The notes under the pieces were generated by a model. It did not search any database, was not told where the DNA came from, and saw only the letters and a list, made by a program, of their open reading frames with translations. DNA of 64,000 bases from Leptospira semungkisensis (lineage in GTDB: Bacteria > Spirochaetota > Leptospiria > Leptospirales > Leptospiraceae), in the NCBI RefSeq assembly GCF_004770055.1, contig NZ_RQEP01000019.1, forward strand, positions 1 to 64,000, written 5' to 3'. A program made the position numbers and the translations under genes. Positions 8,660 through 17,783 of the stretch are shown here, in pieces (the first letter of the stretch is position 1; every line of letters starts with the position of its first letter).

Positions 8660-9574
8660 ATGGCTTCTTCTACTTTGGCCGCGTTCGCTAAATACGGTCG
8701 TTTTATTAAATTTTCACATACACTGTTCGCTCTTCCCTTTGCAGGAATTGCATTCGTATTGGCTGTATTGCAAGGACCGAATCTGTCTCTTGCAATACTC
8801 GGCCAAAAGCTTTTTTGGATCCTGGTTTGCATGGTGGGAGCAAGAAGTGCCGCCATGGGATTTAATCGCTGGGCGGACAAACGCATCGATGCTAAGAATC
8901 CTAGGACTGCGAATCGAGAGATCCCGAGTGGTCAGATCTCCGATTTTATGGCAGTGGGTTTTATTATCGGTTCATCCCTTCTATTCTTTCTAGGGAGTTG
9001 GTTCTTAAACGATCTTTCTTTCTATCTTTCTTTCCCTACTCTTTTTCTTTTATTCACTTATTCTTATACAAAGCGTTTTACTTTTCTCTGTCATTTTTAC
9101 TTGGGAATTACGATCGGACTCGCTCCTTTAGCGACTTGGATCGCAATTCGTGAGGAATTTTCCTGGATGCCCGGACTTTGGACCCTCGGGCTCGCGTTTA
9201 ATTTGGCTGGATTTGATATTTTATACGCTTTGCAAGACAGAGAATTTGATAAGAAGGAAGGCTTGCATTCCGTTCCTGCTCGTTTCGGTGAAAGAAAGTC
9301 CATTATCATATCAAGAATTTCTCATATACTCTCTGCTATTTTACTCGGATTTGCTGCGTGGAATGCCGGACTCCACGGTTTCTTTTGGCTATTCTGGATC
9401 TTAGTGGTTGCCTTTCTTGTTTGGGAGCAATCCATCGCATACAAGAGTAAGGATGGAAATTTTCCTCCTTTATTCTATCAGATCCATTCTTGGATTTCTA
9501 TCGTGATCTTCTTGGGAATTCTCGCAGAGAAGGGACCGGATCTGATCCAATTGTTCAAACAAGGTTCTATCTAA
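8660..9574 (+). CDS. UbiA-family prenyltransferase (MqnP/UbiA type)
   Basis: This 304-residue integral membrane protein has about eight to nine helices and both Asp-rich prenyltransferase motifs: the first in [18 protein letters not shown] (about 73-90) and the second in [16 protein letters not shown] (about 188-203). The opening [15 protein letters not shown] is typical of the UbiA subgroup that works with UbiX/UbiD-type partners. It should attach a polyprenyl chain to an aromatic acid in quinone synthesis. Leptospira makes menaquinone, probably by the futalosine route, so an MqnP role is likelier than ubiquinone synthesis; that is inference. Its stop overlaps the next start as TAATG, so the two are coupled. 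Confidence 0.85.
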   Translation: MASSTLAAFAKYGRFIKFSHTLFALPFAGIAFVLAVLQGPNLSLAILGQKLFWILVCMVGARSAAMGFNRWADKRIDAKNPRTANREIPSGQISDFMAVGFIIGSSLLFFLGSWFLNDLSFYLSFPTLFLLFTYSYTKRFTFLCHFYLGITIGLAPLATWIAIREEFSWMPGLWTLGLAFNLAGFDILYALQDREFDKKEGLHSVPARFGERKSIIISRISHILSAILLGFAAWNAGLHGFFWLFWILVVAFLVWEQSIAYKSKDGNFPPLFYQIHSWISIVIFLGILAEKGPDLIQLFKQGSI

Positions 9575-10203
9575 TGAGTTCTGCGGATCGCATTCGACTG
9601 GTGCTTGCCATGGCCGGTGCGAGCGGTTCCATATATGCGGCTCGCTTTTTAAAAGCACTCATGGAAATTCCAGGAGAGACTTGGTTTGTCGCTAGCCCTG
9701 CTTCTATTCGCGTCTTTAAGGAAGAGTTTTCGACTAACGTGGAAACTGCGGCTCAAATCTTGGATTTCATCCAGGAGAAATGGAAGCCAAAGAAAATACA
9801 TACATTCCATTTTAGAAAATTTGAAGATATAGGATGCGATATCGCTTCCGGATCGAATATTTGGGATGGTATGGTGGTTGTCCCCTGCTCTATGAAAACG
9901 ATCGCAGCAATTCGAACCGGAATTACTGAGAATCTGATTGAAAGAGCGGCTGACGTGACTCTCAAGGAAAGAAGGAGATTGATTCTTGTGCCAAGAGAGA
10001 CTCCTTACAATCGGATCCATTTGGAAAATATGCTTTCACTTCATGACGCCGGTGCGGTCATTGCTCCTGCCTCTCCCGGTTTTTATCAAATGCCGAATAG
10101 CCTAGAGGACTTGGGTGATTTTATGGCGACACGCATCTTTCGTTTGCTCGGAAGAGAAATAGATCTCTACCCTCGCTGGCTTTCGGACAAAGAGTCGGAC
10201 TGA
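9574..10203 (+). CDS. ubiX: UbiX/Pad1-family flavin prenyltransferase
   Basis: From the ATG that overlaps the previous stop (TAATG) this encodes 209 residues. The N-terminal flavin-binding motif [16 protein letters not shown], the central [20 protein letters not shown] and the late [20 protein letters not shown] are hallmarks of UbiX. This enzyme makes prenylated FMN, the cofactor of UbiD-type decarboxylases. Paired with a UbiA-family gene, it fits a decarboxylation step in quinone synthesis. The matching UbiD-type decarboxylase is not in the window. A longer open frame begins at 9490 but lies inside the upstream gene. A strong bidirectional terminator follows. Confidence 0.93.
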   Translation: MSSADRIRLVLAMAGASGSIYAARFLKALMEIPGETWFVASPASIRVFKEEFSTNVETAAQILDFIQEKWKPKKIHTFHFRKFEDIGCDIASGSNIWDGMVVVPCSMKTIAAIRTGITENLIERAADVTLKERRRLILVPRETPYNRIHLENMLSLHDAGAVIAPASPGFYQMPNSLEDLGDFMATRIFRLLGREIDLYPRWLSDKESD

Positions 10204-10251
10204 CTGCTCGATTTTACTCGTGTCGAAATTTCTAATTCGGCGATAGAATAA

Positions 10252-10281
10252 AAAAGGCGAGCTGCTATGCACTCGCCTTTT
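10252..10281. terminator. Bidirectional rho-independent terminator
   Basis: Arms AAAAGGCGAG (10252-10261) and CTCGCCTTTT (10272-10281) form a perfect 10-pair stem with a 10-base loop. A/T runs on both sides let it work in both directions, between the convergent ubiX and the UVR-motif gene. Confidence 0.9.
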
Positions 10282-10314
10282 CTGTTTGTTTTAGGCTCTC
10301 AAGCCTTCGAATGA

Positions 10315-11004
10315 TTAAGGGCTAACCGATTCGATTGCTTGGATCTTTTTATTCAGATCGGAAGCATCTTCATATCTCTCGTAAGAGATTGCATTGAATT
10401 TTTGAAGGTAGAGTCCAACCAGATCTTCTCCGGTTTGGCCTGGAACTTCTAGAGCTTTTCTGAAATTGTGAAGATCAAATTCAGGGTGCTTTCCTGAGAA
10501 AGTTTCCACCAATCTCTCCATATGGAGTAAAGAAGCTTCTCTTGCAATTCCACTCGAGCGTCTTACTTTCAAGGAAAGATTTGCAAGTGCATCTAGATAG
10601 TCCCTAACTCCTTCCGGTTCTTTTTCAGGAGCGGAGTAGTTGTTTCCTTCTCGATTCTTGCAGAGTTCTACATAACGAATTACTACATTCTCGAAATGAT
10701 CCATTCTCTCTTTGATATAAGAGTTGGAATCTTCTTGGCCTGGAGGCATTTCGAAGTCCTTGATCTTGACAACATCATACTTATCGTAATGGTCAGTGAT
10801 GATCCTTTTCAGGTCTTCGTAGCTATCCAATGATACAGGAGGAAAAGTTACTACAGGAAAGTTCTCTCCGATTCTGAGAAAACTTACCACGACGTTGGAT
10901 GCGATGATCTTTCCGCCCGGAAAAAGCGGGTTCTCACCAACGACATTGCAATATACTATGAGGTTTCCGGATGGATTCTTTTCTGTGCCTTTCTCGAACT
11001 TCAC
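10315..11004 (-). CDS. Conserved hypothetical protein with UVR-like C-terminal motif
   Basis: The protein has 229 residues and starts at GTG with a strong Shine-Dalgarno (GGGAGGAAG). The N-terminal half is mixed alpha/beta without a recognised domain; the C-terminal half is helical. The end ([18 protein letters not shown], then NKKIQ) resembles the UVR motif of UvrB, UvrC, ClpC and McsA, which mediates protein-protein contact. There is no signal peptide, so it is probably cytoplasmic. It lies 40 bases downstream of mrp in the same direction and may belong to that operon. I do not recognise the family and give no function. Confidence 0.75.
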   Translation of the reverse strand: MKFEKGTEKNPSGNLIVYCNVVGENPLFPGGKIIASNVVVSFLRIGENFPVVTFPPVSLDSYEDLKRIITDHYDKYDVVKIKDFEMPPGQEDSNSYIKERMDHFENVVIRYVELCKNREGNNYSAPEKEPEGVRDYLDALANLSLKVRRSSGIAREASLLHMERLVETFSGKHPEFDLHNFRKALEVPGQTGEDLVGLYLQKFNAISYERYEDASDLNKKIQAIESVSP

Positions 11005-11044
11005 GGTCTTCCTCCCTCTGTACTAACTGACTGTGCCCGGTAAA

Positions 11045-12091
11045 TTATTCCCACTTTTTTATCTCTTCAGCCAGATTTTGGAGTATGTTTTTATAAGATT
11101 TTGCGATAATTCCGTCAGGTGCTTGGAAAACCAAAGGTTTTCCAGATTCGCCGGCGCTCATCACATCCATCGTAAGTGGGACTCCTCCCAGAAATCTTGT
11201 ATCGGAAGAATCCGCTAATTTTTGACCTCCGCCCTTAGAAAAAATTGCGGAAGCATGGCCACAATTTGGACACACAAATTCACTCATGTTCTCTACAACA
11301 CCTAGGATAGGTACTTTAACCTGTTGGAACATGGAAGCTGCACGGTTTGCATCTAAAAGTGCAACAGATTGTGGAGTCGTTACTAAAACTGCGCCGTCTA
11401 AATCTATGAGCTGTGCTAGGGAGAGTTGCACGTCACCCGTTCCAGGCGGGAGATCTATAAAAAGAAAATCTAATTCTCCCCAGACGATATCATACAAGAA
11501 CTGCTCCACTGCTTTACCAAGCATAGGTCCTCTCCAAACCACTGGTTGCTTCTCTTCTATTAAGAAGGAAAAGGAAATGATTTTGAGTCCGTCTTTTTCT
11601 AAAGGATAGATCTTATCTTCTTCTGCTTTGAGAGCTACCTTGCCGTTAACACCGAACATTTTTCCGATGGAAGGTCCGTAGATATCCGCATCTAATACTC
11701 CCACTTTATAGCCGAGAGAGGCTGCAGCTGCAGCAAGGTTCACGGTAACTGTGGATTTTCCGACCCCACCTTTTCCGGAGCCGATTGCGATTACTTTCTT
11801 TACTCCCAGGATCTTATTCGAATCGTCCAGAGTCATCTTAGGATCTACTTCGAATTTGATCTTGATCTTACCTACTCCTTCCTTTTTGGAAAGAGTCTGG
11901 CGGATTTGGGCCTCTAAGCCGATTTGGACCCTTCTATCCTGACTTGGGGTCTTGACTAGGATATTCGTTTCTTCTTCGCCGATCTCCAAGGATCCGATCA
12001 TGCCTAGGGACACGATGTCCTTTTTCAGTTCAGGATGTTTGATCTTGGTTAATTCTCTTTGAATGTCTATGGGTTGGATTTTACCGGCCAT
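11045..12091 (-). CDS. mrp: Mrp/ApbC-family Fe-S cluster carrier ATPase
   Basis: 348 residues, standard for Mrp. An N-terminal MIP18/DUF59 domain (about 5-85) precedes a deviant Walker P-loop ATPase with [11 protein letters not shown] (about 103-113), DADIYGPS, and [14 protein letters not shown] CxxC pair in [10 protein letters not shown] (about 273-276) is the site where the dimer holds a bridging Fe-S cluster. The family delivers Fe-S clusters to apoproteins in the cytoplasm. The ATG (with AAGGAAA upstream) lies 11 bases inside the end of the phosphoesterase gene, giving a coupled run lipoyl protein, phosphoesterase, mrp. Confidence 0.95.
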   Translation of the reverse strand: MAGKIQPIDIQRELTKIKHPELKKDIVSLGMIGSLEIGEEETNILVKTPSQDRRVQIGLEAQIRQTLSKKEGVGKIKIKFEVDPKMTLDDSNKILGVKKVIAIGSGKGGVGKSTVTVNLAAAAASLGYKVGVLDADIYGPSIGKMFGVNGKVALKAEEDKIYPLEKDGLKIISFSFLIEEKQPVVWRGPMLGKAVEQFLYDIVWGELDFLFIDLPPGTGDVQLSLAQLIDLDGAVLVTTPQSVALLDANRAASMFQQVKVPILGVVENMSEFVCPNCGHASAIFSKGGGQKLADSSDTRFLGGVPLTMDVMSAGESGKPLVFQAPDGIIAKSYKNILQNLAEEIKKWE

Positions 12092-12980
12092 TTGTTTCCT
12101 TTTCTTCTTCGTATAAGATCGTTTCTGTTTGGATAAATTCCCCTTTTTCCAAGGAGAAGGAAAATCTTTGTATATCTAGTTTTCTTCCGTTCCAGTCCAG
12201 TATATGAAAACCACTTTGGTGTCTTGGATCTGCAATCCTTGTGCTAGAAGCAGAGTTGATTACATAAAACGGTTTCTCTGGTCCAGGAGCCTTTACCCAG
12301 TTCGTATGAACATGCCCATGCAAATAAGCGATGGGAGGCTTCTCTTTTAGTAGACTCGCGATCTTTTCGCGATTTCTCATCCTATGTCCAGGACTCTCCT
12401 GTCTTTCGGGAGGATTCCAGATGGGATGATGGCAGATCAGAAAATAATTCTCGATCTTCTCTCTCTTTAAATATTCCAGCGTGGAATGCACCAACTCTTC
12501 CTCAATAAAACCGTACGCATTCAGAACGGAAAGTGGCATATTAGAGTCCCAGCCAACGAGAGCTAGATTACCTATTTTTTTGACTCTTAGATATCCTTTC
12601 TGATCCGGGACTTCTTCTCCCATCCAAGTCGAGAAGAATCTTTCGTAGTATGGCATTTCCTTTCCATAGGAAGATTGTTTTGTGTAGCGATCATGATTTC
12701 CCGGGATCATAAAAGTCTTATCACTCAAAACCGGTTTGAGAATTTCTAAAGAGCGATTGTATTCTCTTAAATGAGAAACATTTGTGATGTCTCCGGAAAT
12801 GACGATCGCATCCGGATTGGTAGTTTCTATTTTTCGTACGATTGCATTCCAAAGAGAGATCGGATATTTTTTTCTACGCCGAAAGGTATAGTTTAAATAA
12901 CCCGGGATCATCTTTCCCTTCAAACTAGAGAAAGGAAGTGGTACGGGAAAATGCAGGTCCGACAGGTGGACCAATTTCAC
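12081..12980 (-). CDS. Calcineurin-like metallophosphoesterase
   Basis: This 299-residue protein carries the full metal-binding set of the calcineurin-like fold: LSDLHFP near the N-terminus, [22 protein letters not shown] and HGHVHTNW. It lacks a signal peptide and so is cytoplasmic or membrane-associated. CpdA-type cAMP phosphodiesterases and lipid-A UDP-sugar hydrolases share the fold, so the substrate is open. It starts at GTG, overlapping the lipoyl gene stop as GTGA, and overlaps mrp by 11 bases at its other end. Context links it to the lipoyl domain and Fe-S carrier but does not reveal a shared pathway. Confidence 0.88.
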   Translation of the reverse strand: MKLVHLSDLHFPVPLPFSSLKGKMIPGYLNYTFRRRKKYPISLWNAIVRKIETTNPDAIVISGDITNVSHLREYNRSLEILKPVLSDKTFMIPGNHDRYTKQSSYGKEMPYYERFFSTWMGEEVPDQKGYLRVKKIGNLALVGWDSNMPLSVLNAYGFIEEELVHSTLEYLKREKIENYFLICHHPIWNPPERQESPGHRMRNREKIASLLKEKPPIAYLHGHVHTNWVKAPGPEKPFYVINSASSTRIADPRHQSGFHILDWNGRKLDIQRFSFSLEKGEFIQTETILYEEEKETNGR

Positions 12981-13237
12981 TCGGAAACTTCCCTCCGGAT
13001 CATTCCTAATACCTCACCCTTTTTGATAATAGAACCCTTCTCTCTGTCTATTCTGGAAAGAACTCCATTGATAGGAGATTCCATCGGAAAGGAAGCCTTG
13101 TCTGTTACGAGTTCACAGACTTCTTCTCCGATTTTAATTTGTTGTCCCAATCGAAAATTCCAGCGGACTAATTCGATTTTATCGGTGTCTCCCAGGTCGG
13201 GAGCGATCAGTTCGAAATCTTCGGTTTTTGGTGCCAT
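12977..13237 (-). CDS. Free-standing lipoyl (biotinyl/lipoyl attachment) domain protein
   Basis: From the ATG at 13235-13237 (AGGAAG just upstream) this encodes 86 residues that are essentially one E2-type lipoyl domain: [15 protein letters not shown], then [18 protein letters not shown] with the modifiable Lys47 in TDKA, then [18 protein letters not shown] favours lipoylation over biotinylation (MKM). No peripheral-subunit-binding or catalytic E2 domain is attached and no dehydrogenase gene is adjacent. It is not GcvH, which is longer and differs around the lysine. The gene leads the lipoyl-phosphoesterase-mrp unit and is divergent from the GHKL gene across 69 bases. The same frame is open upstream to 13387, but this start has the best signals. 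Confidence 0.85.
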   Translation of the reverse strand: MAPKTEDFELIAPDLGDTDKIELVRWNFRLGQQIKIGEEVCELVTDKASFPMESPINGVLSRIDREKGSIIKKGEVLGMIRREVSE

Positions 13238-13306
13238 CTTCCTAAAACCAGCTTGCCGTATAGTGTGCGCAAGCCAACGTGTACTAAATTTTCTAAGTTC
13301 CCTCCT

Positions 13307-14140
13307 ATGGCAAACCAGAAATCTGTCCTCAAAGGGGCTGAAATCCTCCAAAATATCGAAGATCTTAAAAAGAGAAGATTCTTTCATCTTGAGTTGAAAG
13401 GTCTTACTAAACCTACTCGGGATATTCTTTCCGAATTAGTGAACGGACTCTTAGAAGAGATTGGAGCGAATCCTTTAGCTGCCTTTCATCTATTTAGCGG
13501 GCTCATGGAAGCTCTTCTCAACGCAATCAAAGGAAATATACGTCATATTATCTTTCGAGACGAACTCTTGAAGAAGATTGCTAGACTTGGCGATACGGAA
13601 GAAGAAGCCGAAGAACTTCTTGAGATCATCATGGACACCTCTCCTCTTAGAGATGCGATGCAGAGATATGTTGTTCCTGAAAAGATCAAGAGACAGGTGC
13701 AGAATATTCTTCAACTCGAAGATAGGATCCGTGCTAAAAAGCAGATCCTAAAATCCGAAGAGAAGGAATTCTTAGTGGATGTTCGTTCTAAACTGAAGAA
13801 GAATAGAATGCGCATCTCCGTAAAGATCCGAATCACTAAGGACGAGCTGAACTTCAGGATCAGGAATGATTCACCAATTCATAATATGGATTTTGGAAGG
13901 ATCGAAGAATCCAGGGTTCGTCATAAGCAATTATTTGACGCGGGAAATTCTGCCGACTTCTTTAGACCTGAATTCTTGGACGAGAAAGAAAGCGCAGGCT
14001 TTGGGATCGCAATGATCGACGAAGGATATTATACGATGGGATTGAATCCTTTAGATCTTCTCACCATCACTTCCGGTAGCAGAACTACTACCGTTTATAT
14101 GAGATATCCTTTATCTGCGCTTCGAGAAATGGCATTTTAG
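13307..14140 (+). CDS. GHKL-type ATPase-like protein with helical insertion
   Basis: The 277-residue protein shows histidine-kinase-like ATPase features: an N-box-like [15 protein letters not shown] (about 66-80), a G1-like IRNDSPI (about 193) and a G2-like [14 protein letters not shown] (about 230), ending with the final strand TTTVYMRYP. Between N box and G1 lies a roughly 100-residue charged helical insertion. There is no DHp domain, receiver or membrane segment, so it is not an ordinary sensor kinase; anti-sigma-factor or phosphatase-partner roles are possible but unproven. The ATG at 13307 lies in a CT-rich context with no clear Shine-Dalgarno; a longer open frame from 13253 has no better support. 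A strong terminator follows. Confidence 0.65.
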   Translation: MANQKSVLKGAEILQNIEDLKKRRFFHLELKGLTKPTRDILSELVNGLLEEIGANPLAAFHLFSGLMEALLNAIKGNIRHIIFRDELLKKIARLGDTEEEAEELLEIIMDTSPLRDAMQRYVVPEKIKRQVQNILQLEDRIRAKKQILKSEEKEFLVDVRSKLKKNRMRISVKIRITKDELNFRIRNDSPIHNMDFGRIEESRVRHKQLFDAGNSADFFRPEFLDEKESAGFGIAMIDEGYYTMGLNPLDLLTITSGSRTTTVYMRYPLSALREMAF

Positions 14141-14177
14141 TTTTTAAGCCAAGAACTCACGCAAATAAAGAGAAAGT

Positions 14178-14208
14178 TAAAAAGGCGACTGTAATAGTCG
14201 CCTTTTTT
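14178..14208. terminator. Bidirectional rho-independent terminator
   Basis: Arms AAAAAGGCGACT (14179-14190) and AGTCGCCTTTTT (14196-14207) make a perfect 12-pair stem with a five-base GTAAT loop and A/T tails on both sides. It separates the convergent GHKL gene and hslU. Confidence 0.93.
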
Positions 14209-14246
14209 GTATTTAGACAGAGAACCATGGTCTGAAGAATTCTGTT

Positions 14247-15692
14247 TTAGAGAATGTAACGACTTAAATCTTTGTCTTCTACGATCCCTTTCAACTTGGA
14301 TTCAACCGCTGCCTTATCTATCGTTAGAGATCTTTGATTTTCAGGAAGATCAGGCCCTTCAAAGCTTAGGTCTTCCAAGAGTCTTTCCATAATCGTGTTC
14401 AATCTTCTTGCGCCAATGTTTTCATGCTTTTCGTTCATATCATAAGCAATCTTTGCAATTTCTCGAATTCCATCGGGAGCAAACTCTATCTTGATCCCAT
14501 CTGTGGAAAGAAGCGCTTGGTATTGTTTTACAAGAGAAGATCTAGGCGCTGTTAAGATTTTTTCGAAATCGTCCATAGATAGTTTTTCCAATTCCACTCG
14601 GATTGGAAAGCGCCCTTGCAGTTCCGGGATTAGATCCGAAGGTTTGGACATGTGGAATGCACCGGCTGCGATGAATAGAATATGATCCGTTACGATCGGG
14701 CCGATCTTAGTGGTTACAGTCGCTCCTTCTACGATTGGTAGAAGGTCTCTTTGCACTCCTTCTCTGGAGACGTCTGCACCTGCTCTTCCTTCTCTGCTTG
14801 CGATCTTGTCTATCTCGTCTAAGAATACGATTCCCATCTCCTCTACTCTTTTCTGAGCTTCTCTCTGGAGTTTATCAGGATCTAAGAGTTTCTCCGCTTC
14901 GGCTTCTTCTAAGATCTTCATTGCTTCTGGGATCGGGAGTTTTCTCTTCTTTTGCTTTTTAGGCATGAGATCGCCTAGGACGTTCTGGATATGATTGTCC
15001 AATTCTTCCATATTTCCAGCGCCAAAGACCTGGAGCATAGGAAGTCCCTGCGGTCCAGCCTGTTGGATATCTATCTCTACGATTTGTTCATCCAATTTAC
15101 CGGACTTCAGCTTCTTACGCATTGTCTCTCTGGTTTCGAGGAAGCGTTTCTCTCTTTCATCGTCGTCTTGGTTTACGCTGAAACCAATAGAAGGAGGATG
15201 AGGATCCGCAATAGAAGTCTTTTGTGGAAATGGTAAAAGAATATCTAATAAAGCGTCTTCGGCTCTTTCCTTTGCCTTGGCTTCTACTTCTTTTCTGAAC
15301 TCTTGTTTGACTAAGTTCAAGGAAACCATTGCCAGATCTCGGATGATGCTTTCCACATCTCGGCCAACATATCCTACCTCTGTAAACTTAGTACTTTCTA
15401 CCTTTAGAAAAGGTGCTCCGCAGAGTTTGGAAAGTCTACGCGCGATCTCTGTCTTGCCCACTCCAGTGGGTCCGATCATGATGATGTTCTTTGGATAAAT
15501 TTCTTCTCTAAGTTCCGGATCTAGTTTTCTTCTTCTAGTTCGATTGCGAAGAGCGATCGCAACAGCCTTCTTTGCATTTTTCTGTCCGATAATATGTTCG
15601 TCTAACTTGGCGACGATCTCTCTAGGAGTCAGTTCATCGTCTTGAAACTTTGTTTCTTCTTTTAGATTTACTTGTGATATGGAGTCGCTCAT
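14247..15692 (-). CDS. hslU: HslU, AAA+ ATPase/unfoldase of the HslUV protease
   Basis: 481 residues with Walker A GPTGVGKT (74-81), the intermediate I-domain (about 110-250), Walker [13 protein letters not shown] (about 290-301), sensor regions and the family's C-terminal tail ending SRYIL, which inserts into HslV to open it. HslU unfolds substrates and feeds them to HslV in the cytoplasm. The ATG overlaps the hslV stop (ATGA), so the pair is translationally coupled. The order xerC-hslV-hslU matches the Bacillus codV-clpQ-clpY operon, without codY. Confidence 0.97.
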   Translation of the reverse strand: MSDSISQVNLKEETKFQDDELTPREIVAKLDEHIIGQKNAKKAVAIALRNRTRRRKLDPELREEIYPKNIIMIGPTGVGKTEIARRLSKLCGAPFLKVESTKFTEVGYVGRDVESIIRDLAMVSLNLVKQEFRKEVEAKAKERAEDALLDILLPFPQKTSIADPHPPSIGFSVNQDDDEREKRFLETRETMRKKLKSGKLDEQIVEIDIQQAGPQGLPMLQVFGAGNMEELDNHIQNVLGDLMPKKQKKRKLPIPEAMKILEEAEAEKLLDPDKLQREAQKRVEEMGIVFLDEIDKIASREGRAGADVSREGVQRDLLPIVEGATVTTKIGPIVTDHILFIAAGAFHMSKPSDLIPELQGRFPIRVELEKLSMDDFEKILTAPRSSLVKQYQALLSTDGIKIEFAPDGIREIAKIAYDMNEKHENIGARRLNTIMERLLEDLSFEGPDLPENQRSLTIDKAAVESKLKGIVEDKDLSRYIL

Positions 15693-16246
15693 TGCCCGAT
15701 TTCCTCCACGATAATATTATGATTTGTATAAATGCAAATGTCTGCCGCGATATTCATGGCTTCTTTTACGATCTGGACCGGATCTAAGTTCGTATGGTTA
15801 TAAAGTGCTCTTGCTGCAGAGAGTGCATAATTCCCTCCGGATCCAATGGCGAGTATTCCATCGTCAGGAGAGATTACATCTCCCGTTCCTGAAACTAAAA
15901 AAGACTCGTCCTTGTCGGCAACGATAAGCATTGCCTCTAATCTACGAAGCGCTCTGTCGGATCTCCATTCTCTCGCGAGTTCTACTGCACTTCTGGAGAG
16001 ACTTCCTCCATATTCCTGCACTTTCTTTTCGAATAACTCGAATAAGGTGAATGCGTCGGCAGCGGAGCCAGCAAAGCCCGATACGATCTTGTCTGAATAT
16101 AGCTTACGAACCTTGCGGGCAGTGTTTTTCATGACAGTGTTTCCGAAAGAAACCTGTCCGTCTCCCGCTATGGCTACTTTTCCGTTCTTACGAACACATA
16201 GGATTGTGGTGGCGTGTATTTTACTTGGATGAATCGAGTCTTGCAT
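15689..16246 (-). CDS. hslV: HslV, proteasome-like peptidase of HslUV
   Basis: 185 residues of the N-terminal-nucleophile hydrolase family. The conserved block [20 protein letters not shown] puts the catalytic threonine at residue 13, so about 12 residues must be removed, as in ClpQ-type proteins with an N-terminal extension, rather than only Met as in E. coli. Also present are [19 protein letters not shown] and [18 protein letters not shown]. It forms the double-ring peptidase core capped by HslU. The start overlaps the end of xerC by 26 bases. Confidence 0.96.
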   Translation of the reverse strand: MQDSIHPSKIHATTILCVRKNGKVAIAGDGQVSFGNTVMKNTARKVRKLYSDKIVSGFAGSAADAFTLFELFEKKVQEYGGSLSRSAVELAREWRSDRALRRLEAMLIVADKDESFLVSGTGDVISPDDGILAIGSGGNYALSAARALYNHTNLDPVQIVKEAMNIAADICIYTNHNIIVEEIGQ

Positions 16247-17168
16247 GGGGATGAGCCTTTCGGTAGACCTCTTTAATCTTTTCCTTACTCACACTTAGAT
16301 AAACCTGTGTGGTGGATAGAGAGGAATGCCCCAAGAGCTCCTGAACGGCGCGAATATCCGCTCCCGCATCGAGTAAGTCCGTTGCGAACGTGTGACGGAA
16401 TTTATGGGGAGTAATGGGTTTGTCCCATCCCATTCGTTTCCTTCTCTCGTTCAAAATATAACGAACCCCTCTCGTCGTCAGTTTATTTCCCTTTTGGTTC
16501 AGAAAAATTTCATCACATCTGGGACGGAACCTAGAACGAACGTCTAGATATTCTTTCAAGCTTGCGATCGCTTCTTTTCCTAAATAAACGAATCTTTCCT
16601 TTCTTCTCTTTCCCATGACTTTCAGAATGGAATGATCCGCAGATAATTGCGTTAACGTAGCATCTACCAGCTCGAATACCCTAAGCCCGGTAGAATACAA
16701 TACTTCAATGATTGCCTTGTCTCTTAGATTTAAGATCTCGGAGGCGTTCTCGTTTTCGTATTCAAGAATACTTTCTGTCTCTTCTATCTTAAAATTTCTT
16801 GGCACTTGCTTTCTGGTTTTTGGGAAGCTTACCGAAAGAATAGGATTATTGGGTATTAGATTATCTTTTAATAAAACCTTATAGAAAGTTCTAAGGCTGG
16901 AAAGTTTTCTACTTTGGGTCCTTCTGTCCAGTCCTTGGTTTTTGGAGAGATATGCAAAATAAGAGCGAACATCAACCGATTCTAATTCGTAGATCTCGAG
17001 TTGTTCTTGTTGGCAGAATTCGAAGAAGGATTTTAAATCCAAGAGATACGCATTCAAAGTATTCTGAGAATAGTTTTTTTCAACTCTCAAGTATTCGTGA
17101 AATCTCCGGGCGGCAGAGTTTAATGTCTCCGAGGTAAATTCTGGGATTTTGACTGCGTATTCGCTCAC
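16221..17168 (-). CDS. xerC: Tyrosine recombinase XerC/XerD (chromosome dimer resolution)
   Basis: 315 residues with the N-terminal SAM-like DNA-binding domain (about 15-110, [17 protein letters not shown]) and the C-terminal catalytic domain. The catalytic set is visible: STGLRVFEL (Arg), the Lys region in [19 protein letters not shown] (His-x-x-Arg), [14 protein letters not shown] (His and nucleophile Tyr). It begins with GTG behind GGAGAAA. Housekeeping context with hslVU and no mobile-element signs argue for the chromosomal Xer recombinase at dif, not a phage integrase. Whether it is the XerC or XerD paralogue is not resolved by sequence reading; the hslV neighbourhood favours XerC/CodV. 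Confidence 0.92.
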   Translation of the reverse strand: MSEYAVKIPEFTSETLNSAARRFHEYLRVEKNYSQNTLNAYLLDLKSFFEFCQQEQLEIYELESVDVRSYFAYLSKNQGLDRRTQSRKLSSLRTFYKVLLKDNLIPNNPILSVSFPKTRKQVPRNFKIEETESILEYENENASEILNLRDKAIIEVLYSTGLRVFELVDATLTQLSADHSILKVMGKRRKERFVYLGKEAIASLKEYLDVRSRFRPRCDEIFLNQKGNKLTTRGVRYILNERRKRMGWDKPITPHKFRHTFATDLLDAGADIRAVQELLGHSSLSTTQVYLSVSKEKIKEVYRKAHPHARLDSSK

Positions 17169-17213
17169 GTATTTCTCCGGAGATAAATCCCCGAGAAATG
17201 CGTCGGGGTTAGT

Positions 17214-17783
17214 TTATCTATCGGAGGCTTTTGAAAAAAGGATCTGTCTTTCCCGGACCCAATCCGAGATTTTTTGTTTTGCCTGAGTGAATAATTCAGG
17301 GAACTGAGAGATTTCTTCCTTATTAAAATTCGCTAGAACATGTCCTGAAGTAAGAGAACTGTCTCCCGGTTTTCCTACCCCGAACCGAAGACGGTGGAAA
17401 TTGGGAGAGCCTAATTTCTCGATAATATCTCTCAAGCCGTTGTGGCCCCCGTGTCCTCCGTTCAGTTTGAATTTCAGTTTGGCAAAAGGAAAGTCCACTT
17501 CGTCGTGAATGACTAGAATATTCTCAGGTTGGATCCCGTTCTTTCTAGAAAGTTCTGCGATCGCTCTTCCGGAGAGATTCATAAACTCCAAAGGCTTTAA
17601 TAGATGAAAGGAGATACCGTCCTTATCTATTTTTCCTTTCTCCTCTTTGGAAGAAGAGGACAGAGATACTCCCCAATCCTTGGCTAGATCGTCTAACACA
17701 AGAAATCCGATATTGTGACGGTTCTTTTCGTATTTTGGTCCGGGATTTCCGAGACCTACTAATAAAATTTTTAGGTTTGCCAT
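17214..17783 (-). CDS. pth: Peptidyl-tRNA hydrolase
   Basis: 189 residues, standard length. Starts MANLKILLVGLGNPGPKYEK with the conserved active-site Asn in NPG and catalytic His in RHNIGF (His23). LLKPLEFMNLSGRA, VIHDEVDFPFAKLKFKLNGG and HGGHNGLRDI complete the Pth signature. It releases tRNA from stalled peptidyl-tRNA. The ATG lies inside the last codons of cimA (13-base overlap), so it is coupled to the smr-cimA unit. Confidence 0.97.
   Translation of the reverse strand: MANLKILLVGLGNPGPKYEKNRHNIGFLVLDDLAKDWGVSLSSSSKEEKGKIDKDGISFHLLKPLEFMNLSGRAIAELSRKNGIQPENILVIHDEVDFPFAKLKFKLNGGHGGHNGLRDIIEKLGSPNFHRLRFGVGKPGDSSLTSGHVLANFNKEEISQFPELFTQAKQKISDWVRERQILFSKASDR

Noticed and set aside
8593..8886. 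Upstream extension of the ferritin-like frame to 8886
   Set aside because: It would run antisense through the first 75 codons of the ubiA-type gene, and the added 98 residues are rich in Asn/Arg/Pro with no ferritin-like pattern.
16221..17168. Tyrosine recombinase as a phage or integron integrase
   Set aside because: It is fused by overlap to hslV-hslU in a housekeeping operon and there are no att-like repeats or cargo genes beside it.
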